Part shown: in pieces, positions 35,265-43,233 of the stretch
Position numbering within the stretch: position 1 is the stretch's first letter
How the letters are laid out: each line of letters begins with the position of its first letter
Source: Pedobacter sp. R20-19
Lineage (GTDB): Bacteria > Bacteroidota > Bacteroidia > Sphingobacteriales > Sphingobacteriaceae
Length of the DNA: 64,000 bases
Assembly (NCBI RefSeq): GCF_000708265.2
Contig: NZ_JCKI01000004.1
Location: 62,001-126,000 of the forward strand
Reading direction: 5' to 3'
Notes under the pieces: generated by a model
Database searches by the model: none
What the model was told of the DNA's origin: nothing
What the model saw: only the letters and a program-made list of their open reading frames with translations
Translations under genes and position numbers: made by a program

Positions 35265-35336
35265 TTTTTATCTTTAACTTTTAGAATAGCCATAAAAAGA
35301 ACGTTCTGAAATCAAAAAACTAATAAATATTACGCC

Positions 35337-36290
35337 ATGAAAGTTGTCTCCTTTTTACCTGCTGCTACCAAAATGATTTATGACATGGGGCTGCAGGAAT
35401 ATTTGTATGGTGTAACCTTCGAATGTCCGAAAGAGGCAGCCAATCAACCTAAAATTGTGCGCTGTATCTTGGAAGGTAAAAGCTATACCAGTATCGAGAT
35501 TGACCGAATTTTTTCGGCTTCAAAAGCACAAGGCAAAAGTTTATATTGGGTAGATGATGAACTTTTAGAAAGCATCGCACCTGATATTGTCTTCACACAA
35601 GATATATGTGAAGTTTGTAATATAGACACCGTTTGTACAGAAACAGCGGTAATGAAGCTTAGTAAGCAACCCACCTTGGTTCCGCTATCGCCAAATAACC
35701 TGCAAGACGTTTATGAATGTGCAATAACCATTGCCAGGGCACTTGGAAAAGAAGAGGTGGCTTTACATTATCTGGCTAATCTTCAGCAAAAAACAGACGC
35801 TATACTAGACCAGCTAAGAGCTAACAGAGCCCCATTAAAACGGGTAATGCTGATGGAGTGGATTGAACCTGTTTATAATTGCGGACATTGGATTCCATTT
35901 CAAATTGCAGCTGCCGGAGGTGTAGATATGCTTTCCAATCCGGCAGGTGATTCCATAGTAACGCCCTGGGAAAAAATTTTAAAATACAACCCTGAGGTTT
36001 TGGTTATTGCCCCATGTGGTTTTGATATCAAGAGGGCCACAGAAGAAATGAATTTATTGACTTCAAAAAAAGGGTGGGAAGATATAGAAGCCGTTAAACT
36101 TAATCAGGTATACCTGGCAGATTTTGATATGTTTACTCAACCAAGTGTTGGAACATTGGTAGAAGGAATTGAAGCCCTGGCTTGTATGTTCCATCCAGAT
36201 TTATTTACAGCGAGTAAACAGCTCGCCAGTAAATTTATCAACCTCAAAAGCGATATATTTTCCAATCAGCCTGCCTCATCAGTTTTATGA
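35337..36290 (+). CDS. BtuF-like cobalamin-binding protein without signal peptide
   Basis: A 317-residue protein of the helical-backbone (TroA/BtuF) binding fold: KVVSFLPAATKMIYDMGLQEYLYGVTFECP at the start, SIAPDIVFTQDICEVCN in the middle, and YNPEVLVIAPCGF later. Unlike true BtuF it has no signal peptide or lipobox, and it carries several Cys (QDICEVC, DTVC). It may therefore work in the cytoplasm. The stop overlaps the sirtuin start by four bases (ATGA). A 10-bp palindrome AGAACGTTCT lies 30 bp before the ATG. Confidence 0.8.
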   Translation: MKVVSFLPAATKMIYDMGLQEYLYGVTFECPKEAANQPKIVRCILEGKSYTSIEIDRIFSASKAQGKSLYWVDDELLESIAPDIVFTQDICEVCNIDTVCTETAVMKLSKQPTLVPLSPNNLQDVYECAITIARALGKEEVALHYLANLQQKTDAILDQLRANRAPLKRVMLMEWIEPVYNCGHWIPFQIAAAGGVDMLSNPAGDSIVTPWEKILKYNPEVLVIAPCGFDIKRATEEMNLLTSKKGWEDIEAVKLNQVYLADFDMFTQPSVGTLVEGIEALACMFHPDLFTASKQLASKFINLKSDIFSNQPASSVL

Positions 36291-36970
36291 AATTAGTTGT
36301 TTTAACAGGAGCGGGGATAAGTACTGAAAGTGGATTAAAAACCTTTAGGGATGCTGATGGCTTATGGGAAGGTTATAATATATATGATGTAGCTACTCCC
36401 GAAGCCTGGGAGCGAAACCCTGAACTGGTACAACAATTCTATAACGAACGTAGAATGCAGGTACTTGCGGCACAACCCAATGCGGCTCATTTTGCACTTG
36501 CAGCATTGGAGCGCAACTTTGATGTTGAAATTATTACCCAAAATATAGATGACTTACATGAAAGGGCTGGTTCTACAAAGGTCACTCATTTACATGGCAT
36601 CATCACTAAATCTCAATCTGATCTCAAACCAACTTATACTTATCCCATTCAGGGTGCTGAATTAAAAATGGGTGAACGCTGTGAATTTGGTTCTCAGCTA
36701 CGTCCACATGTGGTATGGTTTGGCGAAGCTGTGCCAATGATTGAAGTTGCTGCTAAAATTTGCAAACAGGCAGATGTTTTCATATTGATTGGTACATCGC
36801 TAGCCGTTTATCCTGCAGCAGGACTTATTGATTTTGTTCCTTCCATTACCCGCAAGTATATTATCGACCCAAAAACACCAGATTTAAAGCGTTATAAAAA
36901 TGTAGTGTCTATTGAGAAAAATGCTGTAGAAGGAATGGAAGTGCTTCAAAAGTTATTAACTGATGGATAA
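36287..36970 (+). CDS. cobB: Sirtuin, NAD-dependent protein deacylase (CobB type)
   Basis: A 227-residue sirtuin. NAD-binding VVLTGAGISTESGLKTFRDADGLW, TQNIDDLHERAG and the catalytic His103 in HLHG are intact. Tyr52 and Arg55 in FYNERR are the class III pair that binds succinyl and malonyl groups, so desuccinylation is likely alongside deacetylation. Three of the four zinc-binding Cys are absent: only GERCEFGSQLRPHVVWFGE keeps one. It overlaps its upstream neighbour by 4 bp and its downstream neighbour by 8 bp, a tightly coupled set. Confidence 0.93.
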   Translation: MKLVVLTGAGISTESGLKTFRDADGLWEGYNIYDVATPEAWERNPELVQQFYNERRMQVLAAQPNAAHFALAALERNFDVEIITQNIDDLHERAGSTKVTHLHGIITKSQSDLKPTYTYPIQGAELKMGERCEFGSQLRPHVVWFGEAVPMIEVAAKICKQADVFILIGTSLAVYPAAGLIDFVPSITRKYIIDPKTPDLKRYKNVVSIEKNAVEGMEVLQKLLTDG

Positions 36971-37685
36971 AAAGATCTGTATTTTCAACTGGAGCGGAGG
37001 CAAAGACAGTACGCTGGCGTTACATTATGTATTACAAGATCCATCTATAGAAATACGTTATTTAGTGACTACGGTTACTGAAAAATACAATAGGGTTTCG
37101 ATGCATGGCGTGCGGGAGGCACTATTGATTTCTCAGGCTGAAAGTATTGGAATTCCCCTTTATCAGATTCGGCTGGGTGAAATGCCTGATATGGAAACGT
37201 ATGATACCACTATGGAATTTCACCTCAAAAAATTTAAAGGTGAAGGCATTACGCATTCCATATTTGGTGATATCTTTTTGGAAGATCTAAGAGCTTACCG
37301 GGAAAATAAACTTAATGAGGTGGGCTTAAAAGCCATATTTCCATTATGGAATAAAAATACCAAAGATTTGATTCAGGAGTTTTTAGGGCTGACCTATAAA
37401 ACCATCATTGTATGTACACAAAGCAATCTCCAAAATTATTGTGGAGAAGTAATTACCTCTGCATTAATAGATAAGCTTCCAACAAGTATCGATCCTTGCG
37501 GAGAAAACGGAGAATATCACACTTTCGTCTTTGAAGGTCCTGTATTTCGTCATAAAATCAACTTTACCATTGGAGAAAAAGTGTTTAGAACTTTTCCTGC
37601 ACCTGTTAAAAATGATAATACTAAAGATATATGTATGGACAAACCAACAACTTCAGGTTTTTGGTATACTGATTTACAGCCTTAA
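36963..37685 (+). CDS. Dph6-like PP-loop ATP pyrophosphatase
   Basis: A 240-residue N-type ATP pyrophosphatase. The PP-loop is NWSGGKDSTLALHY (9-22); SMHGVREALLISQAESIGIPLYQI and the end FGDIFLEDLRAYRENKLNEVGLKAIFPLW and DPCGENGEYHTFVFEGP match diphthine-ammonia ligase and its bacterial relatives. Bacteria lack diphthamide, so the substrate differs: an amide-forming step is likely. The operon with a BtuF-like gene hints at corrinoid or cobamide side-chain chemistry, which is inference only. Confidence 0.85.
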   Translation: MDKKICIFNWSGGKDSTLALHYVLQDPSIEIRYLVTTVTEKYNRVSMHGVREALLISQAESIGIPLYQIRLGEMPDMETYDTTMEFHLKKFKGEGITHSIFGDIFLEDLRAYRENKLNEVGLKAIFPLWNKNTKDLIQEFLGLTYKTIIVCTQSNLQNYCGEVITSALIDKLPTSIDPCGENGEYHTFVFEGPVFRHKINFTIGEKVFRTFPAPVKNDNTKDICMDKPTTSGFWYTDLQP

Positions 37686-37812
37686 AGCGTTAATTTCTAA
37701 TTTTTGGCATCATTTTTTCTTAGTATGTTGTAATAAGTTAAATCACACAACTCAAATGAAACCTGTTTGTATGGTTAGGATACCAAAGCAGATTCATTAA
37801 AAGAAAAACGTT

Positions 37813-38331
37813 ATGAAAAAGATATTTGTAGTAATCGCATTAAGTTCAGTGATGTTTGCTTGTAATAATAAAGCAAAAGAAGAAGCTGAGTTAAAACAAA
37901 AAGAAGCCGATAAACAATTGGCAATTAAAGCAGTAAAAGATAGTTTACGCTTAGATAGTTTCAAAAAAGCTGAAGTAGCAAAAGTTGAAGCAGAAAAAGA
38001 AGCCAAACACCAGGAAGAACTGGCTGCTGCAAGAGCCGCTGGTGCAAGATCTTCAAAATCATCAAGATCTTATGCTAGTTCAGGAAGTAGTTCTGGCGGA
38101 AGTTCTAGTTCATATGGTGGAACTACCCAGCCTACAGCTAAGAAAAAGGGTTGGAGTGATGCAGCTAAGGGTTCAGTAATTGGTGGTGCAGCTGGTGCCG
38201 TTGGTGGAGCTTTAATTGATAAGAAAAAAGGTAGAGGTGCAATTATCGGTGGTTTAGTTGGAGCTGGTGGCGGTTATTTAATCGGTAGAGGTGAAGACAG
38301 AAAATCAGGTCGTGTACAACCTAAAAACTAA
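37813..38331 (+). CDS. Glycine-zipper lipoprotein
   Basis: A 172-residue lipoprotein (lipobox MFAC, Cys17). Residues 20-75 are a Lys/Glu/Ala coiled-coil-like stretch, 76-105 a Ser/Gly linker, and 110-160 a glycine zipper (KGSVIGGAAGAVGGALIDKKKGRGAIIGGLVGAGGGYLIG) of the YMGG type, which packs into membranes. Role unknown; similar proteins sit in the outer membrane. It has its own terminator. Confidence 0.8.
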   Translation: MKKIFVVIALSSVMFACNNKAKEEAELKQKEADKQLAIKAVKDSLRLDSFKKAEVAKVEAEKEAKHQEELAAARAAGARSSKSSRSYASSGSSSGGSSSSYGGTTQPTAKKKGWSDAAKGSVIGGAAGAVGGALIDKKKGRGAIIGGLVGAGGGYLIGRGEDRKSGRVQPKN

Positions 38332-38347
38332 ATAACAATAGTGTTAT

Positions 38348-38381
38348 AAAAGCGGTTATTTTAAATAGCCGCTTTTTTTTT
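38348..38381 (+). terminator. Terminator of the glycine-zipper gene
   Basis: AAAGCGGTTATTTTAAATAGCCGCTTT forms a stem followed by nine T, 17 bp past the stop. Confidence 0.85.
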
Positions 38382-38412
38382 GCCTATTTTTTTTAACTTG
38401 GATAAAAAAAAC

Positions 38413-38748
38413 ATGTCAAACAATCAACTCTCAAGTAGCGGTCAAATACAACATTTTGTAATGTTCTGGTTGAAGCCACAATTAACAAAAGCGGAAATTG
38501 AAAATTTTAAAAATTTCTTCGAGCACTTGCGTCCAAGTAAATATATTAAAACGCTAAGTTATGGCCTGGCGGCTAATACCCCAATACGTCCGGTTACTGA
38601 TAATTCATTTACGTATTCATTAACAGTTACTTTTAGCAATATTGAAGACCATAATGCTTACCAGGAAGATCCAATACATCTAGCCGCTATAGAAAAGTTT
38701 TCGAATAATTGGTATAGGGTAGTTGTTCATGATACAGTGATTTCTTAA
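38413..38748 (+). CDS. Dabb (stress-responsive A/B barrel) domain protein
   Basis: A 111-residue protein of the dimeric alpha-beta barrel (Dabb) fold: IQHFVMFWLKPQLTKAEIENFKNFFEHL, SYTFTYSLTVTFSN-type strand and DHNAYQEDPIHLAAIEKF, the typical end. These proteins are small cytosolic stress or unknown-function enzymes. The ATG at 38413 is used; the TTG at 38380 is inside the preceding terminator tract and would add 11 unrelated residues. Confidence 0.8.
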   Translation: MSNNQLSSSGQIQHFVMFWLKPQLTKAEIENFKNFFEHLRPSKYIKTLSYGLAANTPIRPVTDNSFTYSLTVTFSNIEDHNAYQEDPIHLAAIEKFSNNWYRVVVHDTVIS

Positions 38749-38768
38749 ATTATTCTTTCATCATATAA

Positions 38769-38897
38769 CCTAAGTTCAATTCATATTTCGAACAGTTTTT
38801 ATACCTATTGAATAAACTATTTTTGGAGTAGGTATCATCGGTTAAAAATCAAGTTACTCAAACTGAATACTACATTGAATGATGAATTGAACTTAGG
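38769..38897. repeat. MITE-like element with 16-bp terminal inverted repeats
   Basis: CCTAAGTTCAATTCAT (38769-38784) is exactly complementary to ATGAATTGAACTTAGG (38882-38897). An inner dyad ATACCTA/TAGGTAT lies at 38801-38835. No target duplication is evident. It could be a small transposable relic or a large hairpin. Confidence 0.55.
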
Positions 38898-38992
38898 CCA
38901 ATTGAATTAATCTGAACTAAAGTAAACTGTATTCTTTTTCATTTATTTGGCAAAAACAGACCTCCAAATTATATTTTGTCACTAAATATAAA

Positions 38993-39074
38993 AATCAATA
39001 AATCAAATAGTTATAAGTATCTATATTATATTTCAAGATAGATAAAGATCAAAATTTAGATTGATTTATTGATT
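38993..39074. repeat. Second nested inverted repeat
   Basis: AATCAATAAATCAA (38993-39006) pairs exactly with TTGATTTATTGATT (39061-39074), with a smaller TATCTA/TAGATA pair inside. Together with the previous element it fills the 394-bp gap between genes, which otherwise holds nothing recognised. Confidence 0.5.
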
Positions 39075-39142
39075 ATATTCAAAATTAAATTCTGTCACAT
39101 ATAATACACATCTATAAATCAGATATTTACGTGTATTTGTTG

Positions 39143-39394
39143 TTAAAATTGATGCCTATTATAGGCTGACGTAAAATCACCCCTCATGAGTTTGAACCGA
39201 TCAATTACGGTAGTAATAAATTCCTCATCTAAAATTTCAAATACATCATTTACACCACCTCCACTCAAGTCCATTTCTGCCAGTTTATAACTCTGTTCAA
39301 ATGTACCTTGCTCAAATTTTACAATATATTTTTGGTTCATCGAAAAGATGGTGATCTTACACTCTGGGTGTGGTAATTCTGCAATAACTCTCAT
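39143..39394 (-). CDS. Small conserved hypothetical protein
   Basis: An 83-residue protein (MRVIAELPHPECKITIF...) with alternating strands and one helix; the pattern KITIFSMNQKYIVKFEQGTFEQSYKLAEMD looks like a small beta-rich cytosolic domain. I do not recognise a named family. Its start lies 6 bp past the stop of the CrtA-like gene, so the two are co-transcribed. Confidence 0.75.
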   Translation of the reverse strand: MRVIAELPHPECKITIFSMNQKYIVKFEQGTFEQSYKLAEMDLSGGGVNDVFEILDEEFITTVIDRFKLMRGDFTSAYNRHQF

Positions 39395-39399
39395 TGTAT

Positions 39400-40116
39400 T
39401 TAATTATTTGGATGTTGAAATGGCTGATATTCATTCACTGGTTTTCCATTAAAAATACCTTCCATCTTTAGGATTTCAAACCGGGCAAATAGATCTTCAG
39501 AATACCACTGCCGTTCTCTGGTAAGTTTAATAATATCAGCATGATCAAATGATTTGTAGGCATAATTCTTCATGCTTTCTGCATTTTCCCAAATGGAAAA
39601 GGTGGCCTGATCTAAAAATGGGTTTTCGCCCACACCAGCAGATAAAATAAAACCATCTGAAATTCTCATTTGATCAGCAGCTCTCTTAATATTTTGCCTA
39701 AACTCTTTTAATTTACTAAAACGAATCTTTGCCCGTGTAATAACAGCAATTCTACCTTGATCAATTTTATGATTCACATTAGACTTAAAAGGTTCTTTAC
39801 CTGACCATAAACCATGGCTACTTAAAGGCTTTAATAAAATGGTAAACTCTTCGTATCCAAAAAACCTAAACCATTTGATGGAAAACGAACTGGCATAAAA
39901 TTTATCACAATCTTCCTCATTATCCCAAGTAGTAATAATGGCCCAGTGCTTAAAATCGGGGGCTAGATCTACCTGTGCATCCTTTCCGCTGCCCATTAAC
40001 TTCCAAAATCTGCAATTTCGGTTGAACCAAAGCGGTAGCCTGAGTATGGCCATCCCCAGAAATGCAAATGGAATACTTAATCCGCGAAACTTGGTAATGG
40101 TTAAGGCTGCAATCAT
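39400..40116 (-). CDS. Spheroidene monooxygenase (CrtA)-like protein
   Basis: A 238-residue protein with two Dabb-like halves typical of the CrtA-like group: FWKLMGSGKDAQVDLAPDFKHWAIITTWDNEEDCDKF and AVITRAKIRFSKLKEFRQ...SDGFILSAGVGENPFLDQATFSIWENAESMKNYAY, with the family's hydrophobic N-terminus. CrtA inserts a keto group in carotenoids; here no carotenoid genes are in view, so the substrate is unknown. The ATG at 40116 is used instead of the TTG at 40125. Confidence 0.78.
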   Translation of the reverse strand: MIAALTITKFRGLSIPFAFLGMAILRLPLWFNRNCRFWKLMGSGKDAQVDLAPDFKHWAIITTWDNEEDCDKFYASSFSIKWFRFFGYEEFTILLKPLSSHGLWSGKEPFKSNVNHKIDQGRIAVITRAKIRFSKLKEFRQNIKRAADQMRISDGFILSAGVGENPFLDQATFSIWENAESMKNYAYKSFDHADIIKLTRERQWYSEDLFARFEILKMEGIFNGKPVNEYQPFQHPNN

Positions 40117-40218
40117 GTTAAACAATATTAAAGATTCAAAACTATTAAATTAACAGATCATCACACTCAATTTAATGTCATTATCAAATTATAAAATAAA
40201 AATCAGCTAAATCCTGTT

Positions 40219-40226
40219 TAACTTTG
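40219..40226 (+). promoter_or_regulatory. Candidate -7 box just before the fRMsr gene
   Basis: TAACTTTG fits TAnnTTTG exactly and lies only 4 bp before the ATG. If used, the transcript would be nearly leaderless. The same 8-mer occurs at 34545. Confidence 0.4.
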
Positions 40227-40230
40227 TTGC

Positions 40231-40710
40231 ATGGCAGAAGATTTAACAATTGATAGAGCAATTCCAAAAGAAGAACAATACCAATCACTTATCCCTCAAA
40301 TAGAAGGCTTATTGTATGGGGAAACTGATTTTGTAGCCAATATGGCTAATGTTTCTGCAGCGTTAAAAGAACAGTTTAACTGGTTTTGGGTTGGTTTTTA
40401 TCTGGTCAAAAATGATGAACTTGTATTAGGGCCATTTCAGGGGCCGGTAGCTTGTACCCGAATTGCAAAAGGAAAGGGTGTTTGCGGATCATCATGGGAA
40501 CAGCAAGAAACCTTAATCGTACCGAACGTAGATGAGTTTCCTGGTCATATTGCTTGTGCCTCGGCATCTAAATCTGAAATCGTATTACCGCTGATTAAAA
40601 GTGGAGAAGTAATCGGTGTTTTAGATGTTGATAGTGAGTTTTTAGATCATTTCGATAACATAGATAAAGCTTATTTAGAACAGGTTATAAATATTTTGTT
40701 AAATAAATAG
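40231..40710 (+). CDS. msrC: Free methionine-(R)-sulfoxide reductase (GAF type)
   Basis: A 159-residue single-GAF-domain enzyme reducing free methionine-R-sulfoxide. The three active-site cysteines have the same spacing as in E. coli (84, 94, 118): Cys75 in VACTRI, Cys85 in KGVCGSSW and Cys109 in HIACASAS. Further signatures are NWFWVGFYLV, LGPFQGPVA and GVLDVDSEFLDHFD. It belongs to oxidative damage repair. The gene is followed at 13 bp by the alkyladenine glycosylase gene. Confidence 0.93.
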   Translation: MAEDLTIDRAIPKEEQYQSLIPQIEGLLYGETDFVANMANVSAALKEQFNWFWVGFYLVKNDELVLGPFQGPVACTRIAKGKGVCGSSWEQQETLIVPNVDEFPGHIACASASKSEIVLPLIKSGEVIGVLDVDSEFLDHFDNIDKAYLEQVINILLNK

Positions 40711-40723
40711 TTTAGATAAAAAA

Positions 40724-41329
40724 TTGAAATTATCTCCAGAATATTACCTGAATGAAGATGTAGTTGCACTGGCAAAAAATTTGCTGGGCAAAGTTTTGTA
40801 TACCAATATCGATGGTGAAATTACTGCGGGTATTATTGTAGAAACAGAAGCCTATTTCGGAATAAAAGATAAAGCATCGCATGCTTATGGAGGCCGTCGT
40901 ACCAATCGTACGGAAACCATGTATAGTCAGGGAGGTGTTGCATACGTTTATCTTTGCTATGGCATGCACAACTTGTTTAACGTGGTAAGTTCAGTGAAAG
41001 ATGATCCGCATGCAGTTCTCATTAGGGCTATTGAACCTTTAATTGGTCAAGCAATTATAGAAGAAAGAAGGAACATGCCAATTACCAAGCCAGCCATTTC
41101 TTCCGGTCCAGGCTCTGCAGCTAAAGCATTAGGTATAGATCGAAGTTTTAACCGAAAAGATCTTTCCGGAAATGAAATATGGATTGAAGATCATCAGTTA
41201 CATTATCAGGATGATCAAATTTTTGCTGGTCCGAGGGTTGGTATTGCCTATGCAAAGGAACATGCTTTATTACCATGGCGATTTTTTATCAAAGGTAATC
41301 CGTATGTCAGTAAGCCAAATAAGGTTTAG
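40724..41329 (+). CDS. 3-methyladenine DNA glycosylase (AAG/MPG family)
   Basis: A 201-residue base-excision-repair enzyme removing alkylated purines. The start is a TTG: an in-frame stop lies at 40700, no ATG is available before Met66, and the family's N-terminus (KLSPEYYLNEDVVALAKNLLGK) begins here. Catalytic Glu42 lies in IIVETEAYFG; ASHAYGGRRTNRTETMY, VYLCYGMHNLFNVVS and SSGPGSAAKALGI are diagnostic. It is co-directional with msrC, 13 bp downstream, suggesting a damage-repair pair. Confidence 0.92.
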   Translation: MKLSPEYYLNEDVVALAKNLLGKVLYTNIDGEITAGIIVETEAYFGIKDKASHAYGGRRTNRTETMYSQGGVAYVYLCYGMHNLFNVVSSVKDDPHAVLIRAIEPLIGQAIIEERRNMPITKPAISSGPGSAAKALGIDRSFNRKDLSGNEIWIEDHQLHYQDDQIFAGPRVGIAYAKEHALLPWRFFIKGNPYVSKPNKV

Positions 41330-41380
41330 TTCGCCAAACATTTTTGATCCAATCCTGTTTTTCAATAAAATACCATAGCA

Positions 41381-41869
41381 ATGAAAAACGAGAAAAACAT
41401 ATCAATCTTAAAAGAAATGGCAGAAAGTGTACGTACCTGTATGTTCACCACTTTTTCTGCAAATGATGAATTAGGCAGCAGACCAATGGGTACTGCAAAA
41501 ATTGAAGAAGATGGAAGCATCTGGTTCTTTACTAATGAGTATTCTTTAAAATCAAAAGAGATTTCTAAAGAAAATAATGTCTTATTGGCTTACAGTGACC
41601 CATCTAAAAACACTTATTTAACTGTAAAAGGTAAAGCAGAACTGGTAGATGATCAGGTAAGAAAGGAATCTTATTTTTCACCTTTCGTTAAAGCTTGGTT
41701 TCCTGATGGCGTGGAAGATCCCCGATTAATTCTAATTAAGGTAACGCCAGAAGAAGCAGAGTACTGGGATGCATCATCATCAAAAATCGTTGTTCTGTTT
41801 AGCATACTTAAAGCGGTGGTTACGGGTGATACGCCAGACATGGGCAAACACGATACGATGAAATTTTAA
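41381..41869 (+). CDS. Pyridoxamine-phosphate-oxidase-like FMN-binding protein (general stress protein 26 type)
   Basis: A 162-residue split-barrel flavin-binding protein. MAESVRTCMFTTFSANDELGSRPMGTAKIEEDGSIWFFTNE and NTYLTVKGKAELVDD match the stress-protein-26 group of the PNPOx fold. Members bind FMN or FAD; enzymatic roles are uncertain. The C-terminal YWDASSSKIVVLFSILKA is typical. A terminator follows. Confidence 0.85.
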   Translation: MKNEKNISILKEMAESVRTCMFTTFSANDELGSRPMGTAKIEEDGSIWFFTNEYSLKSKEISKENNVLLAYSDPSKNTYLTVKGKAELVDDQVRKESYFSPFVKAWFPDGVEDPRLILIKVTPEEAEYWDASSSKIVVLFSILKAVVTGDTPDMGKHDTMKF

Positions 41870-41886
41870 ATAAAGAAAATCATTTT

Positions 41887-41922
41887 AAAAAAGCAGGATT
41901 GGAAACAATACCTGCTTTTTTT
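41887..41922 (+). terminator. Terminator before kynU
   Basis: AAAAAAGCAGG and CCTGCTTTTTTT arms flank a 14-nt loop, 18 bp past the stop at 41869. Confidence 0.8.
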
Positions 41923-41935
41923 GTAATATTGAATA

Positions 41936-43222
41936 ATGAATTTTGAAAATAATTTAGCGTTTGCTCAAGCGCAGGATCAGGCTGATGTATTAAAAGATTT
42001 CAGACATCAGTTTTTATTCCCGAACCAGAAAGGTAAAGACTTTATATACCTCTGCGGAAACTCTTTAGGTCTTCAACCTAAAGCAGCAAATGAAGTGATA
42101 CAGCAACAATTATCCAATTGGGCCAACCTGGCAGTAGAGGGTTGGTTTGAAGGAGATCAGCCTTGGATGTACTATCATAAAGAACTAAAAGATTTAATGG
42201 CCCCCTTAGTTGGTGCTTTTCCTGCTGAAGTTTGCCCGATGAATACGCTTACCGTGAATCTGCATTTGTTAATGGTAAGTTTTTATAAACCAAAAGGCAA
42301 GCGCTTCAAAATCATGATGGAAGGTGGTGCCTTTCCGTCTGATCAATATGCGATAGAAAGCCAGGTAAAATTTCATGGATTTAATCCTGCAGATGCCATT
42401 ATTGAAGTTTTTCCAAGGTCTGGTGAAGATACACTTAGAACAGAAGATATCCTTTCTAAAATTGATGAACATGGTGGAGAAATAGCCCTGGTACTATTTG
42501 GTGGTATAAATTACTATACTGGCCAATGGTATGATATGGAGAAAATCACTCAGAAAGGCCATGCCGTAGGCGCAATGGTGGGTTGGGATTTGGCACATGC
42601 AGCTGGAAATGTTCCAGTAAAACTCCATGATTGGGACATTGATTTTGCCTGCTGGTGTTCTTATAAGTATCAAAACGCTGGTCCTGGGGGTATAGCCGGC
42701 ATTTTTGTCCATGAAAAACATTTTAAAAATCAGGACTTAAATAGATTTGCAGGTTGGTGGGGATACCAGGAAAATAAGCGATTTAAAATGGAAAAGGGAT
42801 TTATCCCAGAGGCTGGTGCAGATGGATGGCAAGTGAGTTGTACACAAGTAATGCCCATGTCGCTTTACCACGCTTCATTACAAATATTTAAGGAAGCTGG
42901 TTTTTTAAACCCATTAAGAAGTAAAAGTATTTATTTAACAGGATATTTAGAATATACTATAAATGAGGTAAATAAAATTTTAAACCAGAAGCAATTTAAA
43001 ATTATTACTCCTTCTAACACAGAAGAAAGAGGTGCACAATTGTCTATTATTGCGGCTCATAAAGGAAAAGAAATATTTGATGGTTTAGTTGCTGAACATA
43101 TTTTAGGAGATTGGCGTGAACCAGATGTAATCAGATTAAGTCCGATACCACTATACAATTCTTTCGAAGATATATATTTGACGGGGCAGGCATTATTAAA
43201 AGTATGTCAAACAGTTTTATAG
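41936..43222 (+). CDS. kynU: Kynureninase
   Basis: A 428-residue PLP enzyme splitting L-kynurenine to anthranilate and alanine, or 3-hydroxykynurenine to 3-hydroxyanthranilate for NAD synthesis. FIYLCGNSLGLQPK, the PLP Asp in VGWDLAHAAGNV (Asp218) and the Schiff-base Lys244 in CSYKYQNAGPGG are complete. Other kynurenine-pathway genes are not in the window. It is followed at 11 bp by the bestrophin gene. Confidence 0.96.
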   Translation: MNFENNLAFAQAQDQADVLKDFRHQFLFPNQKGKDFIYLCGNSLGLQPKAANEVIQQQLSNWANLAVEGWFEGDQPWMYYHKELKDLMAPLVGAFPAEVCPMNTLTVNLHLLMVSFYKPKGKRFKIMMEGGAFPSDQYAIESQVKFHGFNPADAIIEVFPRSGEDTLRTEDILSKIDEHGGEIALVLFGGINYYTGQWYDMEKITQKGHAVGAMVGWDLAHAAGNVPVKLHDWDIDFACWCSYKYQNAGPGGIAGIFVHEKHFKNQDLNRFAGWWGYQENKRFKMEKGFIPEAGADGWQVSCTQVMPMSLYHASLQIFKEAGFLNPLRSKSIYLTGYLEYTINEVNKILNQKQFKIITPSNTEERGAQLSIIAAHKGKEIFDGLVAEHILGDWREPDVIRLSPIPLYNSFEDIYLTGQALLKVCQTVL

Positions 43223-43233
43223 CTTAACTTATT

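Noticed and set aside
38749..39142. CRISPR array
   Set aside because: The repeats are inverted and unique pairs, with no regular direct repeats and spacers, and no cas genes are near.
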